In this document: piece by piece, positions 27,925 through 37,578 of the stretch
Position numbering within the stretch: position 1 is the first letter of the stretch
How the letters are laid out: each line of letters opens with the position of its first letter
Assembly: GCF_011682045.1 (NCBI RefSeq)
Contig: NZ_VVIW01000011.1
Span: forward strand, 1-64,000
Origin: Massilia aquatica
GTDB lineage: Bacteria; Pseudomonadota; Gammaproteobacteria; Burkholderiales; Burkholderiaceae_D
Direction: 5' to 3'
Length of the DNA: 64,000 bases
Notes under the pieces: model-generated
What the model was told of the DNA's origin: nothing
What the model saw: only the letters and a program-made list of their open reading frames with translations
Database searches by the model: none
Translations under genes and position numbers: made by a program

Positions 27925-28636
27925 CGGCGAGCAGTTGTTTGAGGCGCTGCGGGTAGTGGTTGAGAAAATCGCGCGTGACGGCGAAGTGTTCGGTGTCTTC
28001 AAACGCCACTTCGGTGATGCCGCTGCCGTCGAACTGCAGGATTCTGGCGTTCGGGTACGACAGCAGGATAGGCGAATGGGTGGCGATAATGAACTGGCAG
28101 TCCTGCTTGACCAACTGGTCGATGGCGGACAACGCGGCCAGCTGGCGATTGGGCGAGAGCGCCGCCTCGGGCTCGTCGAGCAGGTACAGGCCGCCGGCGG
28201 AAAACTCCAGCATCACGTCCATGAAGGCTTCGCCATGCGAGCGGATGTGCTTCGATGGCCCGCCACCAGGAGGAAGGTCGTCAAGATAGCTGAAGACATT
28301 GAACAGGCTTTCAGCGCGCAGAAAGTACGACCAGGCCGGTTTACGAAAGCTTTTCACAAGTTTCAGAGAGCCGTGCAGCGACGACACATCCTGCTGCGCG
28401 CGATGGACGTGGCGGCTGCCGCCTTCGCTAGGCAGGCCCATCGCCACGGCGATCGCTTCAAGCATGGTCGACTTGCCGGCGCCGTTCTCGCCGACGAAAA
28501 AAGTCACGTCGGCGTGCAGCTCGATCACGCCCATGTCGCGCACGGCGGGGATGTTGAAGGGATAGCTGTCGAAGTCGATCTCGGCGTCGCCGGCGATCGA
28601 TATTTCGCGCAAATAGGGTTTGGCGCTGATCGCCAT
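27917..28636 (-). CDS. SMC/ABC-like AAA ATPase (predicted ATPase, COG3910 type)
   Basis: 239 residues. Walker A GENGAGKST at 49-57, a short signature SHGE (133-136), Walker B LYLLDEPEAAL (150-160) and H-loop IIATHSPIL. The lack of a long coiled coil and the compact size fit small RecF/ABC-like ATPases such as those predicted to aid DNA or phosphonate functions; the role is unproven. The start at 28636 is chosen on the N-terminal strand MAISAKPYLREISI; the frame continues upstream into phaB. It overlaps the GNAT fusion by eight bases. A hairpin terminator for phaB lies just upstream. Confidence 0.85.
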   Translation of the reverse strand: MAISAKPYLREISIAGDAEIDFDSYPFNIPAVRDMGVIELHADVTFFVGENGAGKSTMLEAIAVAMGLPSEGGSRHVHRAQQDVSSLHGSLKLVKSFRKPAWSYFLRAESLFNVFSYLDDLPPGGGPSKHIRSHGEAFMDVMLEFSAGGLYLLDEPEAALSPNRQLAALSAIDQLVKQDCQFIIATHSPILLSYPNARILQFDGSGITEVAFEDTEHFAVTRDFLNHYPQRLKQLLADD

Positions 28637-28651
28637 GACGCATCCTCGGTG

Positions 28652-28682
28652 AAAAAAAGCACCACCCGCGGGCAGTGCTTTT
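28652..28682 (-). terminator. Terminator after phaB
   Basis: On the minus strand GCACTGCC-CGCG-GGTGGTGC (two G-T pairs) is followed by a run of T, 26 bases past the phaB stop and just ahead of the ATPase start. Confidence 0.75.
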
Positions 28683-28707
28683 CGGGTCCTGCCGCTGCGT
28701 GCGGCGA

Positions 28708-29448
28708 TCAGGACATGTGCTGCCCGCCGTTGATGGCGATGTTGGCGCCGGTCACGAAAGCGGCTTCGTCCGACGACAGGTAAGCAACCAGGCCGGCGAC
28801 TTCTTCCGGCTTGCCCAGGCGCGCCATCGGAATTTGCGGGATGATCTTGGTGTCGAGCACTTCTTTCGGGATTTCCATGACCATCTTGGTGCCGATGTAG
28901 CCTGGCGAGATGGTGTTGACGGTCACGCCCTTGCGCGCCACTTCCAGCGCCAGCGCCTTGGTGAAACCGTGCATGCCGGCCTTGGCCGCCGAATAGTTGG
29001 TCTGGCCGAAGGCGCCCTTCTGTCCGTTCACCGACGAAATATTGATGATGCGGCCCCAGCCGCGCTCGACCATGCCATCGCACACCGGCTTGGTCATGTT
29101 GAAAACGGAGTCGAGGTTGGTCGCCATGACAGCGTCCCAGTTCGGCTTGTCCATTTTCTTGAACGTCATGTCGCGCGTGATGCCGGCGTTGTTGACCAGC
29201 ACGTCGATCAGGCCGACTTCGTCGCCGATCTTGGCCACGCACGCCTGCGCCGAATCGTAGTCGGCCACGTCGCACTCATACGCCTTGAAGTCGTAGCCCA
29301 TGTCCTTGGTGGTCGCCAGCCATTCGGCGACCTTTTTATTACCAGGGGAATACGTGGTGACGACCCGATACCCGAGAGCGGCCAGCTTGAAACAGACCGC
29401 CTCGCCCAAACCGCCCATACCGCCGGTCACTAATGCAACTCTAGCCAT
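28708..29448 (-). CDS. phaB: Acetoacetyl-CoA reductase (NADPH)
   Basis: 246 residues from the ATG at 29448, with GGAGAAG before it. A short-chain dehydrogenase: cofactor loop TGGMGGLGEA, NNAG motif (VNNAGITRD), catalytic Ser-Tyr-Lys in NISSVNGQKG and YSAAKAG, and the PhaB-like ending TGANIAINGGQHMS. It reduces acetoacetyl-CoA to (R)-3-hydroxybutyryl-CoA for polyhydroxybutyrate synthesis. phaA lies 151 bases upstream on the same strand. phaC is not in the window. Confidence 0.95.
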   Translation of the reverse strand: MARVALVTGGMGGLGEAVCFKLAALGYRVVTTYSPGNKKVAEWLATTKDMGYDFKAYECDVADYDSAQACVAKIGDEVGLIDVLVNNAGITRDMTFKKMDKPNWDAVMATNLDSVFNMTKPVCDGMVERGWGRIINISSVNGQKGAFGQTNYSAAKAGMHGFTKALALEVARKGVTVNTISPGYIGTKMVMEIPKEVLDTKIIPQIPMARLGKPEEVAGLVAYLSSDEAAFVTGANIAINGGQHMS

Positions 29449-29599
29449 GTTGTCTTCTCCTGTTTTTATACACCAACTCCAACCAAATCGCGGGGGCGGG
29501 ATTGGCACCGCCCGTGCTCCGCTCAAGCGCCGCCGGGTCGTGCCCGGCTGCGCTCATTGTCGCTCCGTGATACTCCATTGCGCTTGCGCGCAACGAGGC

Positions 29600-30778
29600 T
29601 CAGTCGCGTTCTACTGCCAAAGCAACTCCCATGCCGCCGCCGATGCACAGGCTGGCCAGCCCGCGCTTGGCGTCGCGGCGGATCATTTCGTGCAGCAGGG
29701 TCACCAGCACGCGGCAGCCCGACGCACCAATTGGGTGCCCAAGTGCAATTGCGCCGCCATTGACGTTGATCTTGCTGGTATCCCAGCCCATCTCTTTATT
29801 GACGGCAACCGCCTGCGCGGCGAAGGCTTCGTTAATTTCCATCAGGTCCACGTCTTCGTGCTTCCAGCCGGCCTTTTGCAGGCACAGCCTGGTCGCCGAG
29901 ACCGGGCCCATGCCCATGATGCTCGGGTCCAGCCCGGCCGACGAATAGGCCTTGATGCGCGCCAGCGGCTTGAGGCCCAGTTCCCTGGCCTTGGAGGCGG
30001 ACATCATGATCACGGCGGCGGCGCCATCGTTCAGGCCCGACGCATTGCCGGCCGTAACGGTACCAGCTTTGTCGAAAGCGGGGCGCAGGCTGGCCAGCGA
30101 TTCAAGCGTGGTGCCGTGCTTCGGATACTCGTCGGTGTCGAACACGACCGTGCCTTTCTTGGACACGATTTCGAAAGGAATGATTTCATCCTTGAACTTG
30201 CCGGCCTTTTGAGCGGCCTCGGCCTTGAGCTGCGACTGCAGCGCGAATTCGTCCTGCTCGGCGCGCGAGACGTCGTACTTCTTGGCGACGTTTTCGGCGG
30301 TCACGCCCATGTGGTACTGGTTGAAGGCGTCCCACAGGCCGTCGACGATCATGGTGTCGACCAGCTTGGCCTCGCCCATGCGGAAACCGTCGCGCGAGCC
30401 GGGCAGCACGTGCGGCGAGGCGCTCATGTTTTCCTGGCCGCCGGCGATGATGATGTCGGCATCGCCGCACTTGATGGCCTGGGCCGCCAGGTGGGTGGCT
30501 TTCAGGCCGCTGCCGCAGACTTTACCGACGGTAAACGCCGGCACCATGTCGGGCAAGCCGGCCTTGAGGGCGGCCTGGCGCGCAGGACCCTGGCCGGCGC
30601 CGGCGGTGAGCACCTGGCCGAGGATGACCTCGTTCACTTTGGCCGGATCGAGGTCGATCTTCGCCAGCAGGTGCTTGATGACGTGGGCGCCCAGTTCGGC
30701 GGCGGGGATTTTCGCCAGTGCACCGCCAAATTTACCGACTGCGGTACGGCCAGCGGCCACGATTACGACGTCTTCCAT
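29600..30778 (-). CDS. phaA: Acetyl-CoA C-acetyltransferase (beta-ketothiolase)
   Basis: 392 residues. Catalytic residues sit at the canonical places: Cys88 (KVCGSGLKA), His348 (GHPIGASG) and Cys378 (CIGGGMG); these nearly coincide with Zoogloea thiolase (C89, H348, C378). It condenses two acetyl-CoA to acetoacetyl-CoA, the first step in polyhydroxybutyrate synthesis, and can also work in the reverse direction. GGAG precedes the ATG at 30778. It is followed by phaB and preceded by a phasin-like gene on the same strand. Confidence 0.95.
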   Translation of the reverse strand: MEDVVIVAAGRTAVGKFGGALAKIPAAELGAHVIKHLLAKIDLDPAKVNEVILGQVLTAGAGQGPARQAALKAGLPDMVPAFTVGKVCGSGLKATHLAAQAIKCGDADIIIAGGQENMSASPHVLPGSRDGFRMGEAKLVDTMIVDGLWDAFNQYHMGVTAENVAKKYDVSRAEQDEFALQSQLKAEAAQKAGKFKDEIIPFEIVSKKGTVVFDTDEYPKHGTTLESLASLRPAFDKAGTVTAGNASGLNDGAAAVIMMSASKARELGLKPLARIKAYSSAGLDPSIMGMGPVSATRLCLQKAGWKHEDVDLMEINEAFAAQAVAVNKEMGWDTSKINVNGGAIALGHPIGASGCRVLVTLLHEMIRRDAKRGLASLCIGGGMGVALAVERD

Positions 30779-30832
30779 GTGAATCTCCGATGTGCTGTGT
30801 TCTGGCGCGGAGGCCAGTGGGTTTCAAGTGAA

Positions 30833-31144
30833 CTAGACTTTGCCGGTCGCCGTTCCCGGCGCTACGCCGGCCGGCGGCGCGTCCAACAGGGGCCGACCGA
30901 AAAATGCAAACTGCCATGCATCGCGCGGAACCGGGGTCAGCCAGTTGCTGGCGCCGCCCGCGTATTGCCATTGCCGGGTTGCGACGGTGGCCGAGGCGAG
31001 CAGGGTTCTTATCGAATCGACATTGACTTCCACTGCGGATACGGCGGCATCCATCGCTGCCTGGACACTGCGCTGATACATGCCCGCGTGGGCGTCGAAC
31101 AGTTCCCGCACGGGGCGGAAAAATGGGTCAGAACTTGAAAACAT
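30833..31144 (-). CDS. Phasin-like granule-associated protein
   Basis: 103 residues from the ATG at 31144. The middle region (FDAHAGMYQRSVQAAMDAAV, then NVDSIRTLLASATVATRQW) is an amphipathic helix pair resembling PhaP-type phasins, which coat polyhydroxybutyrate granules. The C-terminal part (residues about 70-103) is Pro/Gly/Ala-rich. It is shorter than most phasins (about 180), so this is a probable rather than certain call, strengthened by its place directly upstream of phaA and phaB. A start at 31192 would add 16 residues. Confidence 0.5.
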   Translation of the reverse strand: MFSSSDPFFRPVRELFDAHAGMYQRSVQAAMDAAVSAVEVNVDSIRTLLASATVATRQWQYAGGASNWLTPVPRDAWQFAFFGRPLLDAPPAGVAPGTATGKV

Positions 31145-31310
31145 GGTTTCCCTTTTCAGATGAACAGGCTTTGACAGCACACAGCGTGACAAAGTCCTCC
31201 ATCTTAGTTTTCCAGGTTCCGTTCGAGTTTGAGCAAAATCAATCTTATCAGCTTATTTACTAAAAACAATCGGGGATTGCCGTGCAGCCGCAAATTACCC
31301 CGCTTGGATA

Positions 31311-32219
31311 TCAGCTAAGCAAGGTGATGCCGTCGAGCGTGCGCGCGCATTGTTCGCGGATCACGCCGACGAAGTCGCTCACGTAGGCCTTGGCGGCCAG
31401 TGCCGGCGGCACCGAGACGAACAGGTCGCTCCACAGGCCGAACTCGCCCACCGGGCGCGACAGCACGTAATCGTAGTCGACGTAGTTCTTGATGGCCCAG
31501 TTGGGCAGCGCGGCCAGGCCGCGCCGGCTGGCGACGAGCTGGAGGATGGCCACGGTCAGCTCGGCGGTGCGGCGTTCGAAGCGCACATTGGCCGGGCGCA
31601 AGACTTCGCGGATCAGGTCGATCCGCTGTTCCGGCACCGGGTAGGTGATCAGGGTTTCGCCCTCGAAGTCGGGCGCTTCCAGGCGGCGCTGGGTGGCCAG
31701 GCGGTGCTTCTGGGCCAGCACCACCAGGATTTCGTAGCGGAACAGGGGGAACACGGTGTACTCGGGGCCGCCCGCCGAACCGATCACCAGGTCGGCCTGG
31801 CCTGTGCGCAACAGGTCGATCGGCTCGCTGTGAAAGCCCGACACCAGGTCGATCTCGACATCGGGCCAGCGCTGGCGGAAGGCGTCCATCACCGGCATCA
31901 GCCAGTCGAAGCAGGTATGGCATTCGAGCGCCACGCGCAACTGGCCACGGTCGCCCTGCGACAGGCGCGCCACGTCGCGTTCGGCCTGTTCGACCTCGGG
32001 CAGCACCTGGTCGGCCAGTTGCAACAGGCGCATGCCGGTGGCGGTAAACGCGATCGGCAGCGACTTGCGCTCGAACAGGGGGGCGCCGTAGCGCTCTTCC
32101 ATCAGCTTGACCTGGTGCGACAGGGCCGATTGCGTCAGGTTCAGCAGCTGGGCGGCACGCACCAGGCTGCCGGATGTGCGCAAGGCGGTGAGCGTGCGCA
32201 GGTGGCGGAGTTCAAGCAT
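31311..32219 (-). CDS. metR: LysR-type regulator of methionine synthesis
   Basis: 302 residues. N-terminal winged helix (LRTLTALRTSGSLVRAAQLL, TQSALSHQVKLME) with the MetR-like effector domain containing ALECHTCFDWLMP and GQADLVIGSAG. It is divergent from metE across 110 bases, with a perfect MetR-type palindrome in between. MetR with homocysteine activates metE. The start MLELRHL is typical of MetR. Confidence 0.92.
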   Translation of the reverse strand: MLELRHLRTLTALRTSGSLVRAAQLLNLTQSALSHQVKLMEERYGAPLFERKSLPIAFTATGMRLLQLADQVLPEVEQAERDVARLSQGDRGQLRVALECHTCFDWLMPVMDAFRQRWPDVEIDLVSGFHSEPIDLLRTGQADLVIGSAGGPEYTVFPLFRYEILVVLAQKHRLATQRRLEAPDFEGETLITYPVPEQRIDLIREVLRPANVRFERRTAELTVAILQLVASRRGLAALPNWAIKNYVDYDYVLSRPVGEFGLWSDLFVSVPPALAAKAYVSDFVGVIREQCARTLDGITLLS

Positions 32220-32232
32220 GGGTCTCGGTCAG

Positions 32233-32245
32233 TGAAAATTTTTCA
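32233..32245. promoter_or_regulatory. MetR-binding palindrome in the metR-metE gap
   Basis: TGAAAATTTTTCA matches the MetR consensus TGAA-NN(A/T)NN-TTCA exactly. It lies 13 bases upstream of the metR start and 84 upstream of metE, a suitable place for activation of metE and autoregulation of metR. Confidence 0.8.
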
Positions 32246-32329
32246 TGCGGAACTGCAAAAGGTTTCGTTTTGATTATATGACACTTTGCCGCAAACTTTA
32301 CACACCAACAATGAAATCTCGATGACATC

Positions 32330-34660
32330 ATGAAAACGCTGCACACTCACGTACTTGGCTTCCCCCGCATCGGCGCGCGGCGCGAACTGAAAACCGCCCT
32401 CGAAGCCTTCTGGCGCGGCGATATCGACGAGGCCGCTCTGGAAGCGGCCGGCGCCGCCCTGCGCGCGCGCCACTGGGCCTTGCAGGCCGGTGCCGGGCTG
32501 GAACTGGTGACCGTGGGCGACTTCGCCTTCTATGACCAGATGGCCAGCCACATCCAGCTGTTCGGCTGCGAGCCGGCGCGCTTCGGCGCCAGCGGCGCGG
32601 CCACGCCGCTGGCGCGCTATTTCGCCATGGCGCGCGGCGCGGGTGGCGCGCCGGCCGGCTGCTGCGGCCACCCGCATGCCGGGCCAGCCACCAGCCACGC
32701 GCTCGACATGACCAAGTGGTTCGACACCAACTACCATTACCTGGTGCCGGAATTCGGCCCGGATACCGCTTTCACGCTGGCCGGCGAGCGCCTGCTGGCG
32801 GAGGTGCTTGAAGCGCAAGCGCTCGGGCACCGGGTCAAGGCCAGCCTGATCGGTCCGCTCACCTTCCTGTGGCTGGGCACGGCGCGCGAGGATGGCTTTG
32901 ATCGCCTGAGCCTGCTGGAGAAGCTGTTGCCGGTCTACACGGCCCTGTTGATGAAGCTCAAAGCGCAAGGCGTGGAATGGGTCCAGATCGACGAACCGAT
33001 TCTGGGGCTGGACTTGCCGCAGGAATGGCGCAACGCTTTCGAGATCGCCTACTGGCTGCTGGCGCAGTCCGGCGCGCGCATGATGCTGGCGACCTATTTT
33101 TCACCGCTGGAAGAAAACCTGGGCCTGGCCTGCCGCCTGCCGGTGGCCGGCCTGCATGTGGACGGCGTGCGCGCGGCGCATGAACTGACCAGCGTGTGCG
33201 ACTGGCTGGCCTTACCCAAAGTGCTGTCGGTCGGCATCGTCGACGGGCGCAACATCTGGCGCACCGATCTCGACGCGGCCATCGCCGTGCTGGCGCCGCT
33301 GCTGGACAAACGCGGCGAGCTGTGGCTGGCGCCGTCATGTTCGCTGCTGCACGTGCCCCTGAGCCTGGCCGACGAAAGCGCGCTCGACCCCGAGGTACGT
33401 TCGTGGCTGGCGTTCGCCACCGAAAAGCTGGGGGAACTGGCGACCCTGAAAGCGGCCCTGAGCGGCCAAGCGGCCCCGCAGCTGATCGAGGCGCGCGCCG
33501 CGATTACCAGCCGCGCCCGCAGCAAGCGCGTGCACAGCGACGCCGTGGCGGCCCGGGTGCACGCCTTACCAAGCGGCGCCGACCGGCGCGGCGCCCCGTT
33601 TGCCGCGCGCCAGGCGGTGCAGCGCGCGCGCTTGCGGCTGCCGGCGTATCCGACCACCACCATCGGCTCGTTTCCGCAGACGGCGGCGATCCGCGCCGCG
33701 CGCGCGGCCTTTCGCCGCGGAGCCCTGCCGCTGGCGCAGTATGAAACAGCGATGCGCGCCGAAATCGCGCACGCGGTGGCGCGCCAGGAAGCCATCGGGC
33801 TCGATGTGCTGGTGCATGGCGAAGCCGAGCGCAACGACATGGTCGAGTATTTCGGCGAACAGCTCGACGGCTTCGTGTTCACGCAGCACGGCTGGGTGCA
33901 GTCGTACGGCTCGCGCTGCGTCAAGCCGCCGGTGCTGTATGGCGACGTGGCGCGCCCGCGCCCGATGACGGTGCCCTGGTCGGCGCATGCGCAAAGCCTG
34001 TCGGCGCGCCCGGTCAAGGGCATGCTGACCGGGCCGGCGACCATCCTGCAATGGTCGTTCGTGCGCGACGACCAGCCGCGCGCATTGACCGCGCTGCAGA
34101 TCGCGCTGGCCATGCGCGACGAAGTGGCGGACTTGCAGGCGGGGGGCATCGGCATCATCCAGATCGACGAACCGGCCCTGCGCGAAGGCTTGCCGCTGCG
34201 GCGCGCGCGCTGGGACGATTACCTGGCGTGGGCCGTGCGCGCGTTTCGCATCACGGCCGGCGCGGCGCGCGACGATACCCAGATTCACACGCATATGTGC
34301 TACGCCGAGTTCAACGACATCCTGCCGCAGATCGCCGCGCTCGATGCCGACGTGATCACGATCGAAACGAGCCGCTCGGACATGGCGCTGCTCGACGGCT
34401 TCGGGCAGTTTCGCTATCCGAACGAGATCGGGCCGGGGGTGTACGACATTCACTCGCCGGCGGTGCCGGGCACGGACGCCATCGAACGCCTGCTGCGCAA
34501 GGCGGCCCAGGTGATTCCGGCGGCAAATTTGTGGGTCAATCCCGATTGCGGCCTGAAGACACGCGGCTGGGAAGAGACCGAAGCGGCGCTGGTGAACATG
34601 GTGGCGGCGGCGCGGCGCATGCGGGCCCAGGAAGGTGCGGATATCAACATTCCGGCCTGA
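32330..34660 (+). CDS. metE: Cobalamin-independent methionine synthase
   Basis: 776 residues, slightly longer than E. coli MetE (753). The duplicated barrel is evident. The zinc site is in the C-terminal barrel: His655 and Cys657 (THMCYAEF), a Glu in between (TIETSRSDM) and Cys740 (NPDCGLKT); the 83-residue Cys-Cys spacing matches E. coli (C643/C726). It methylates homocysteine using 5-methyltetrahydropteroyl-triglutamate. Divergent from metR and probably MetR-activated. Confidence 0.96.
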   Translation: MKTLHTHVLGFPRIGARRELKTALEAFWRGDIDEAALEAAGAALRARHWALQAGAGLELVTVGDFAFYDQMASHIQLFGCEPARFGASGAATPLARYFAMARGAGGAPAGCCGHPHAGPATSHALDMTKWFDTNYHYLVPEFGPDTAFTLAGERLLAEVLEAQALGHRVKASLIGPLTFLWLGTAREDGFDRLSLLEKLLPVYTALLMKLKAQGVEWVQIDEPILGLDLPQEWRNAFEIAYWLLAQSGARMMLATYFSPLEENLGLACRLPVAGLHVDGVRAAHELTSVCDWLALPKVLSVGIVDGRNIWRTDLDAAIAVLAPLLDKRGELWLAPSCSLLHVPLSLADESALDPEVRSWLAFATEKLGELATLKAALSGQAAPQLIEARAAITSRARSKRVHSDAVAARVHALPSGADRRGAPFAARQAVQRARLRLPAYPTTTIGSFPQTAAIRAARAAFRRGALPLAQYETAMRAEIAHAVARQEAIGLDVLVHGEAERNDMVEYFGEQLDGFVFTQHGWVQSYGSRCVKPPVLYGDVARPRPMTVPWSAHAQSLSARPVKGMLTGPATILQWSFVRDDQPRALTALQIALAMRDEVADLQAGGIGIIQIDEPALREGLPLRRARWDDYLAWAVRAFRITAGAARDDTQIHTHMCYAEFNDILPQIAALDADVITIETSRSDMALLDGFGQFRYPNEIGPGVYDIHSPAVPGTDAIERLLRKAAQVIPAANLWVNPDCGLKTRGWEETEAALVNMVAAARRMRAQEGADINIPA

Positions 34661-34863
34661 GGCAGGCAACCGAACAGTCTACCGCTTGCGAGGTCTGAAC
34701 GCCGCTTTTGCAGACCGGCGTTGTAAATATATCAATTTTTAAAAGGTTGATTTTTTGATCATCATGACGTGTATATTTTCTATTGTGCGCTGAAGAAAAA
34801 CTTCACGTACGCAAACAGTCCGATGGCGCAGCATGGGCGCCGGACGGACACCGATCCATCTTG

Positions 34864-35512
34864 TTAACGACGAATGCGAGAAAATAATGTCCAAAAGCGA
34901 CCGGCCAGGTCGTACTGATTCACAATGGCGCTGCGGATATTATCGCGTTGCTCACCCAACTCGCCGATCGGGTCGTAGCGGTAATTGCGCCACCAAAGAC
35001 CCAGCCCGGCGCCATGCGCCTCGTTTTTGCGGCCGGAGGCCTGCCACAGACGCCGCCCCAGCCTATCGTAACCGAGCTTTTGTACCAGCGAACCCTGCGT
35101 ATGCGCGATCTCGCGATGCAGTTCGTCGCGCTCGAGGTCGCTGATGACATGCTCGCCCAAACGGATCTGGTGCACGTGGCCGGAGCCGTAGCTAAGCGTA
35201 TCGATACGCTGCCCATGCGGCAGGCTTAGGCTCGTGACATTGTCAAGCTCGTCGAGTTCATAGCCGACCTGGCCTTCGGCGCCGTCGTCCGAGGTCAAGC
35301 GCCCGCCTGCGTCATAGCTGAAGCGCAAGGCGCTCGCGCTGACGCCGAGCGCCGCGCCAGTCTCGGTGGGCATGCGCGCGGCACCTGTGAGGTGGGTCGG
35401 CTGCGCTCCACTCGTAACGGCTGGTCGCCGTGCCGGTCTGCTTGACCAGCAGCCGGCCCATCTTGTCACGCGCTGTGCGGCGCGTCGGATGAACAGTGCA
35501 AAGTATTCCCAT
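34864..35512 (-). pseudogene. Decayed RHS/YD-repeat fragment
   Basis: Two minus-strand frames together give RHS-type YD repeats. The upstream part reads DKMGRLLVKQTGTATSRYEW (frame of 35312-35512) and then shifts near 35390-35410 into the frame that gives RFSYDAGGRLTSD, VGYELDELDNVTSLSLPHGQ, YDRLGRRLWQASGR, YRYDPIGELGEQRDN and NQYDLAGRF, ending at a TAA near 34864. There is no signal, no RHS core end and no toxin tip, so only about 200 residues of a protein normally over 1,000 long remain. The frameshift and both missing ends mark it as a remnant. Confidence 0.75.
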
Positions 35513-35665
35513 CTAGAAAAATGCTGCGCCGACCAGCCAAAAACCGGTTTGAAGTTGCCTCGCGGAACATGCAGGCCAAGCCTCCCCTAACCCCGATTTT
35601 CACAGTAGAATGCACGAGCCTGCGCCATTTTGGGCGGTGATCCGCCCATCCCTCACGACTCGTCT

Positions 35666-36415
35666 ATGCTCAAAAGCCCGTCCCAACTGCCTATCGAAAT
35701 CAAGATCTCCACCGTGGTGGCGATCTCCACGATTCTGTATTCGGCCGACCCGCTGGCGATCGATGCGGCGCTCAAGCAGATGACGGGCGGCTCGGCCGAT
35801 TTCTTCGAAGACGAATTCGCCGTGATCGATATCAGCGCCCTGGCCGAGAACGCGCCGCGCATCGATTGGGACAAGATGGTCGCCTTGCTCAAGAAATACC
35901 ACCTGAACGCGGTGGCCGTGCGCGGCGCCCCGGCCTCCATGCACGACGCGATCCGCGCGCGCGGCCTCTCGCTCGACGACGGCGCCAGCGGCGACAAGGC
36001 GCGCAGCGAAGCGGCCGCGCCCGCGCCAAGCGCGCCGGCCCAAGCCCCGGCCACTACCCTGGTCACCCCCGGCACCATGATCATCGACACCCCGGTGCGC
36101 GCCGGCCAGCGCGTGTATGCGCGCGGCGGCGACCTGATCGTCACGGCGGTGGTCAACAACGGCGCCGAAATCATCGCCGACGGCAGCATTCATATTTACG
36201 CCTCGCTGTTCGGACGCGCGCTGGCCGGCGCCTCGGGCAACAGCGACGCGCGCATCTTCGCCATGGCGATGCAGCCCGAACTGGTCTCGATCGCCGGCGT
36301 TTACCGCACTTTCGAAGATGGCTTCGCGCCGCAGCTGGCACGCCAGCCGACGCAAATCCGCTTGATCGGCGACCGCATCGATATACTGTCGATCAGTCCG
36401 GCCTCCCGCGTTTAA
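35666..36415 (+). CDS. minC: Septum site-determining protein MinC
   Basis: 249 residues from the ATG at 35666; a longer frame from 35630 adds 12 poor residues. The N-terminal MinC_N domain (LPIEIKISTVVAISTILYSA) is joined by an Ala/Pro linker (about 115-137) to the beta-helical C domain (VRAGQRVYARGGDLIVTAVV, then DGSIHIYASLFGRALAGASG). It inhibits FtsZ rings at the poles together with MinD. First of minCDE, 27 bases ahead of minD. Confidence 0.95.
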   Translation: MLKSPSQLPIEIKISTVVAISTILYSADPLAIDAALKQMTGGSADFFEDEFAVIDISALAENAPRIDWDKMVALLKKYHLNAVAVRGAPASMHDAIRARGLSLDDGASGDKARSEAAAPAPSAPAQAPATTLVTPGTMIIDTPVRAGQRVYARGGDLIVTAVVNNGAEIIADGSIHIYASLFGRALAGASGNSDARIFAMAMQPELVSIAGVYRTFEDGFAPQLARQPTQIRLIGDRIDILSISPASRV

Positions 36416-36442
36416 ATACCAGATACGAAAAAAGGACCCCCT

Positions 36443-37258
36443 GTGGCAAGAATTATTGTTGTGACTTCCGGCAAGGGTGGCGTCGGCAAGACGACCTCCA
36501 GCGCCAGCTTTTCCACCGGCCTGGCCATGCGTGGCCACAAGACCGCCGTACTCGACTTCGACGTCGGCCTGCGTAATCTCGACCTGATCATGGGTTGCGA
36601 ACGGCGCGTGGTCTACGACCTGATCAACGTCATCAATGGTGAAGCCTCGCTCAACCAGGCGCTGATCAAGGACAAGCATTGCGACAACCTGTTCATCCTG
36701 CCGGCCTCGCAGACGCGCGACAAGGACGCCTTGTCGGAAGAAGGCGTCGAACGCGTGCTGCACGACCTGATCAACATGGGGTTCGAATACATCATCTGCG
36801 ATTCGCCCGCCGGCATCGAACATGGCGCACTGATGGCGCTCACCTTCGCCGACGAAGCGATCATCGTGACCAACCCCGAAGTGTCGTCGGTGCGCGATTC
36901 GGACCGCATCCTCGGCATCATCCAGGCCAAGTCGCGCCGCGCCCAGACCGGCGCCGAGCCGGTCAAGGAACACCTGCTCATTACGCGCTACTCGCCCAAG
37001 CGGGTCGAGAACGATGAAATGCTGTCCTATCAGGATGTACAGGAAATCCTGCGCATTCCCCTGGTCGGCATCATTCCCGAGTCCGAATCGGTGCTGCACG
37101 CATCGAACCAGGGCAATCCGGCGATTCATTTCAAGGGCACCGACGTGGCCGAGGCCTACGAAGACGTGGTCTCGCGCTTCCTCGGCGAGGACGTCCCGCT
37201 GCGCTTTACCAGCTATGAAAAACCAGGCATATTCCAGCGCATCTTCGGAGTAAAGTGA
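36443..37258 (+). CDS. minD: Septum site-determining ATPase MinD
   Basis: 271 residues, GTG start with AAAGGA upstream. A deviant Walker A (KGGVGKTT, Lys11 and Lys16), the switch motif FDVGLRNLDLIMGCERR and a C-terminal amphipathic membrane-targeting helix (YEKPGIFQRIFGVK). ATP-bound MinD dimerises on the membrane, recruits MinC, and is released by MinE. The minE start is one base after its stop. Confidence 0.97.
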   Translation: MARIIVVTSGKGGVGKTTSSASFSTGLAMRGHKTAVLDFDVGLRNLDLIMGCERRVVYDLINVINGEASLNQALIKDKHCDNLFILPASQTRDKDALSEEGVERVLHDLINMGFEYIICDSPAGIEHGALMALTFADEAIIVTNPEVSSVRDSDRILGIIQAKSRRAQTGAEPVKEHLLITRYSPKRVENDEMLSYQDVQEILRIPLVGIIPESESVLHASNQGNPAIHFKGTDVAEAYEDVVSRFLGEDVPLRFTSYEKPGIFQRIFGVK

Positions 37259-37259
37259 T

Positions 37260-37511
37260 ATGGCCCTGCTTTCATTCCTGTTCCCCTCCAAGCCGAAAAG
37301 CGCCACCGCGGCCAAGGAGCGCCTGCAGATCATCATCGCGCGCGAACGCGGTCACCGCACCGGCCCCGATTTCCTGCCGGCGCTGCACCGCGAACTGCTG
37401 GAAGTGATCTCGAAGTACACCCGCGTCAATCCGGACGACATCAAACTGTCGCTGGACCGCCAGGGAAACCTGGAAGTGCTTGAAGTAAACGTGGTGCTGC
37501 CGGACACCTGA
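37260..37511 (+). CDS. minE: Cell division topological specificity factor MinE
   Basis: 83 residues. N-terminal amphipathic segment ALLSFLFP, then the MinD-binding helix AKERLQIIIARERG, and the beta-dimer domain (ELLEVISKYTRVNPDDIKLS, then LEVLEVNVVLPDT). It stimulates MinD ATPase, producing pole-to-pole oscillation. Last gene of minCDE; a strong hairpin follows. Confidence 0.97.
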   Translation: MALLSFLFPSKPKSATAAKERLQIIIARERGHRTGPDFLPALHRELLEVISKYTRVNPDDIKLSLDRQGNLEVLEVNVVLPDT

Positions 37512-37520
37512 TGGGTTCGG

Positions 37521-37567
37521 CCTTGGCGTGCCGCATGGCACGCCAAGGCGACGCGCCAAGGCGACGC
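37521..37567. terminator. Perfect 12-bp hairpin and tandem 13-mer between minE and a convergent gene
   Basis: CCTTGGCGTGCC-GCAT-GGCACGCCAAGG is a perfect hairpin at 37521-37548, ten bases past minE. It runs into two tandem copies of GCCAAGGCGACGC (37542-37554 and 37555-37567). There is no T-tract, so it may act in both directions by Rho or as an RNA-stability element for the convergent transcripts. Confidence 0.55.
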
Positions 37568-37578
37568 AACCAAAACGC

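Noticed and set aside
27917-29275. A 452-codon frame joining phaB antisense-like sequence to the ATPase
   Set aside because: The upstream part is an out-of-frame shadow of phaB; a terminator lies between and a good start exists at 28636.
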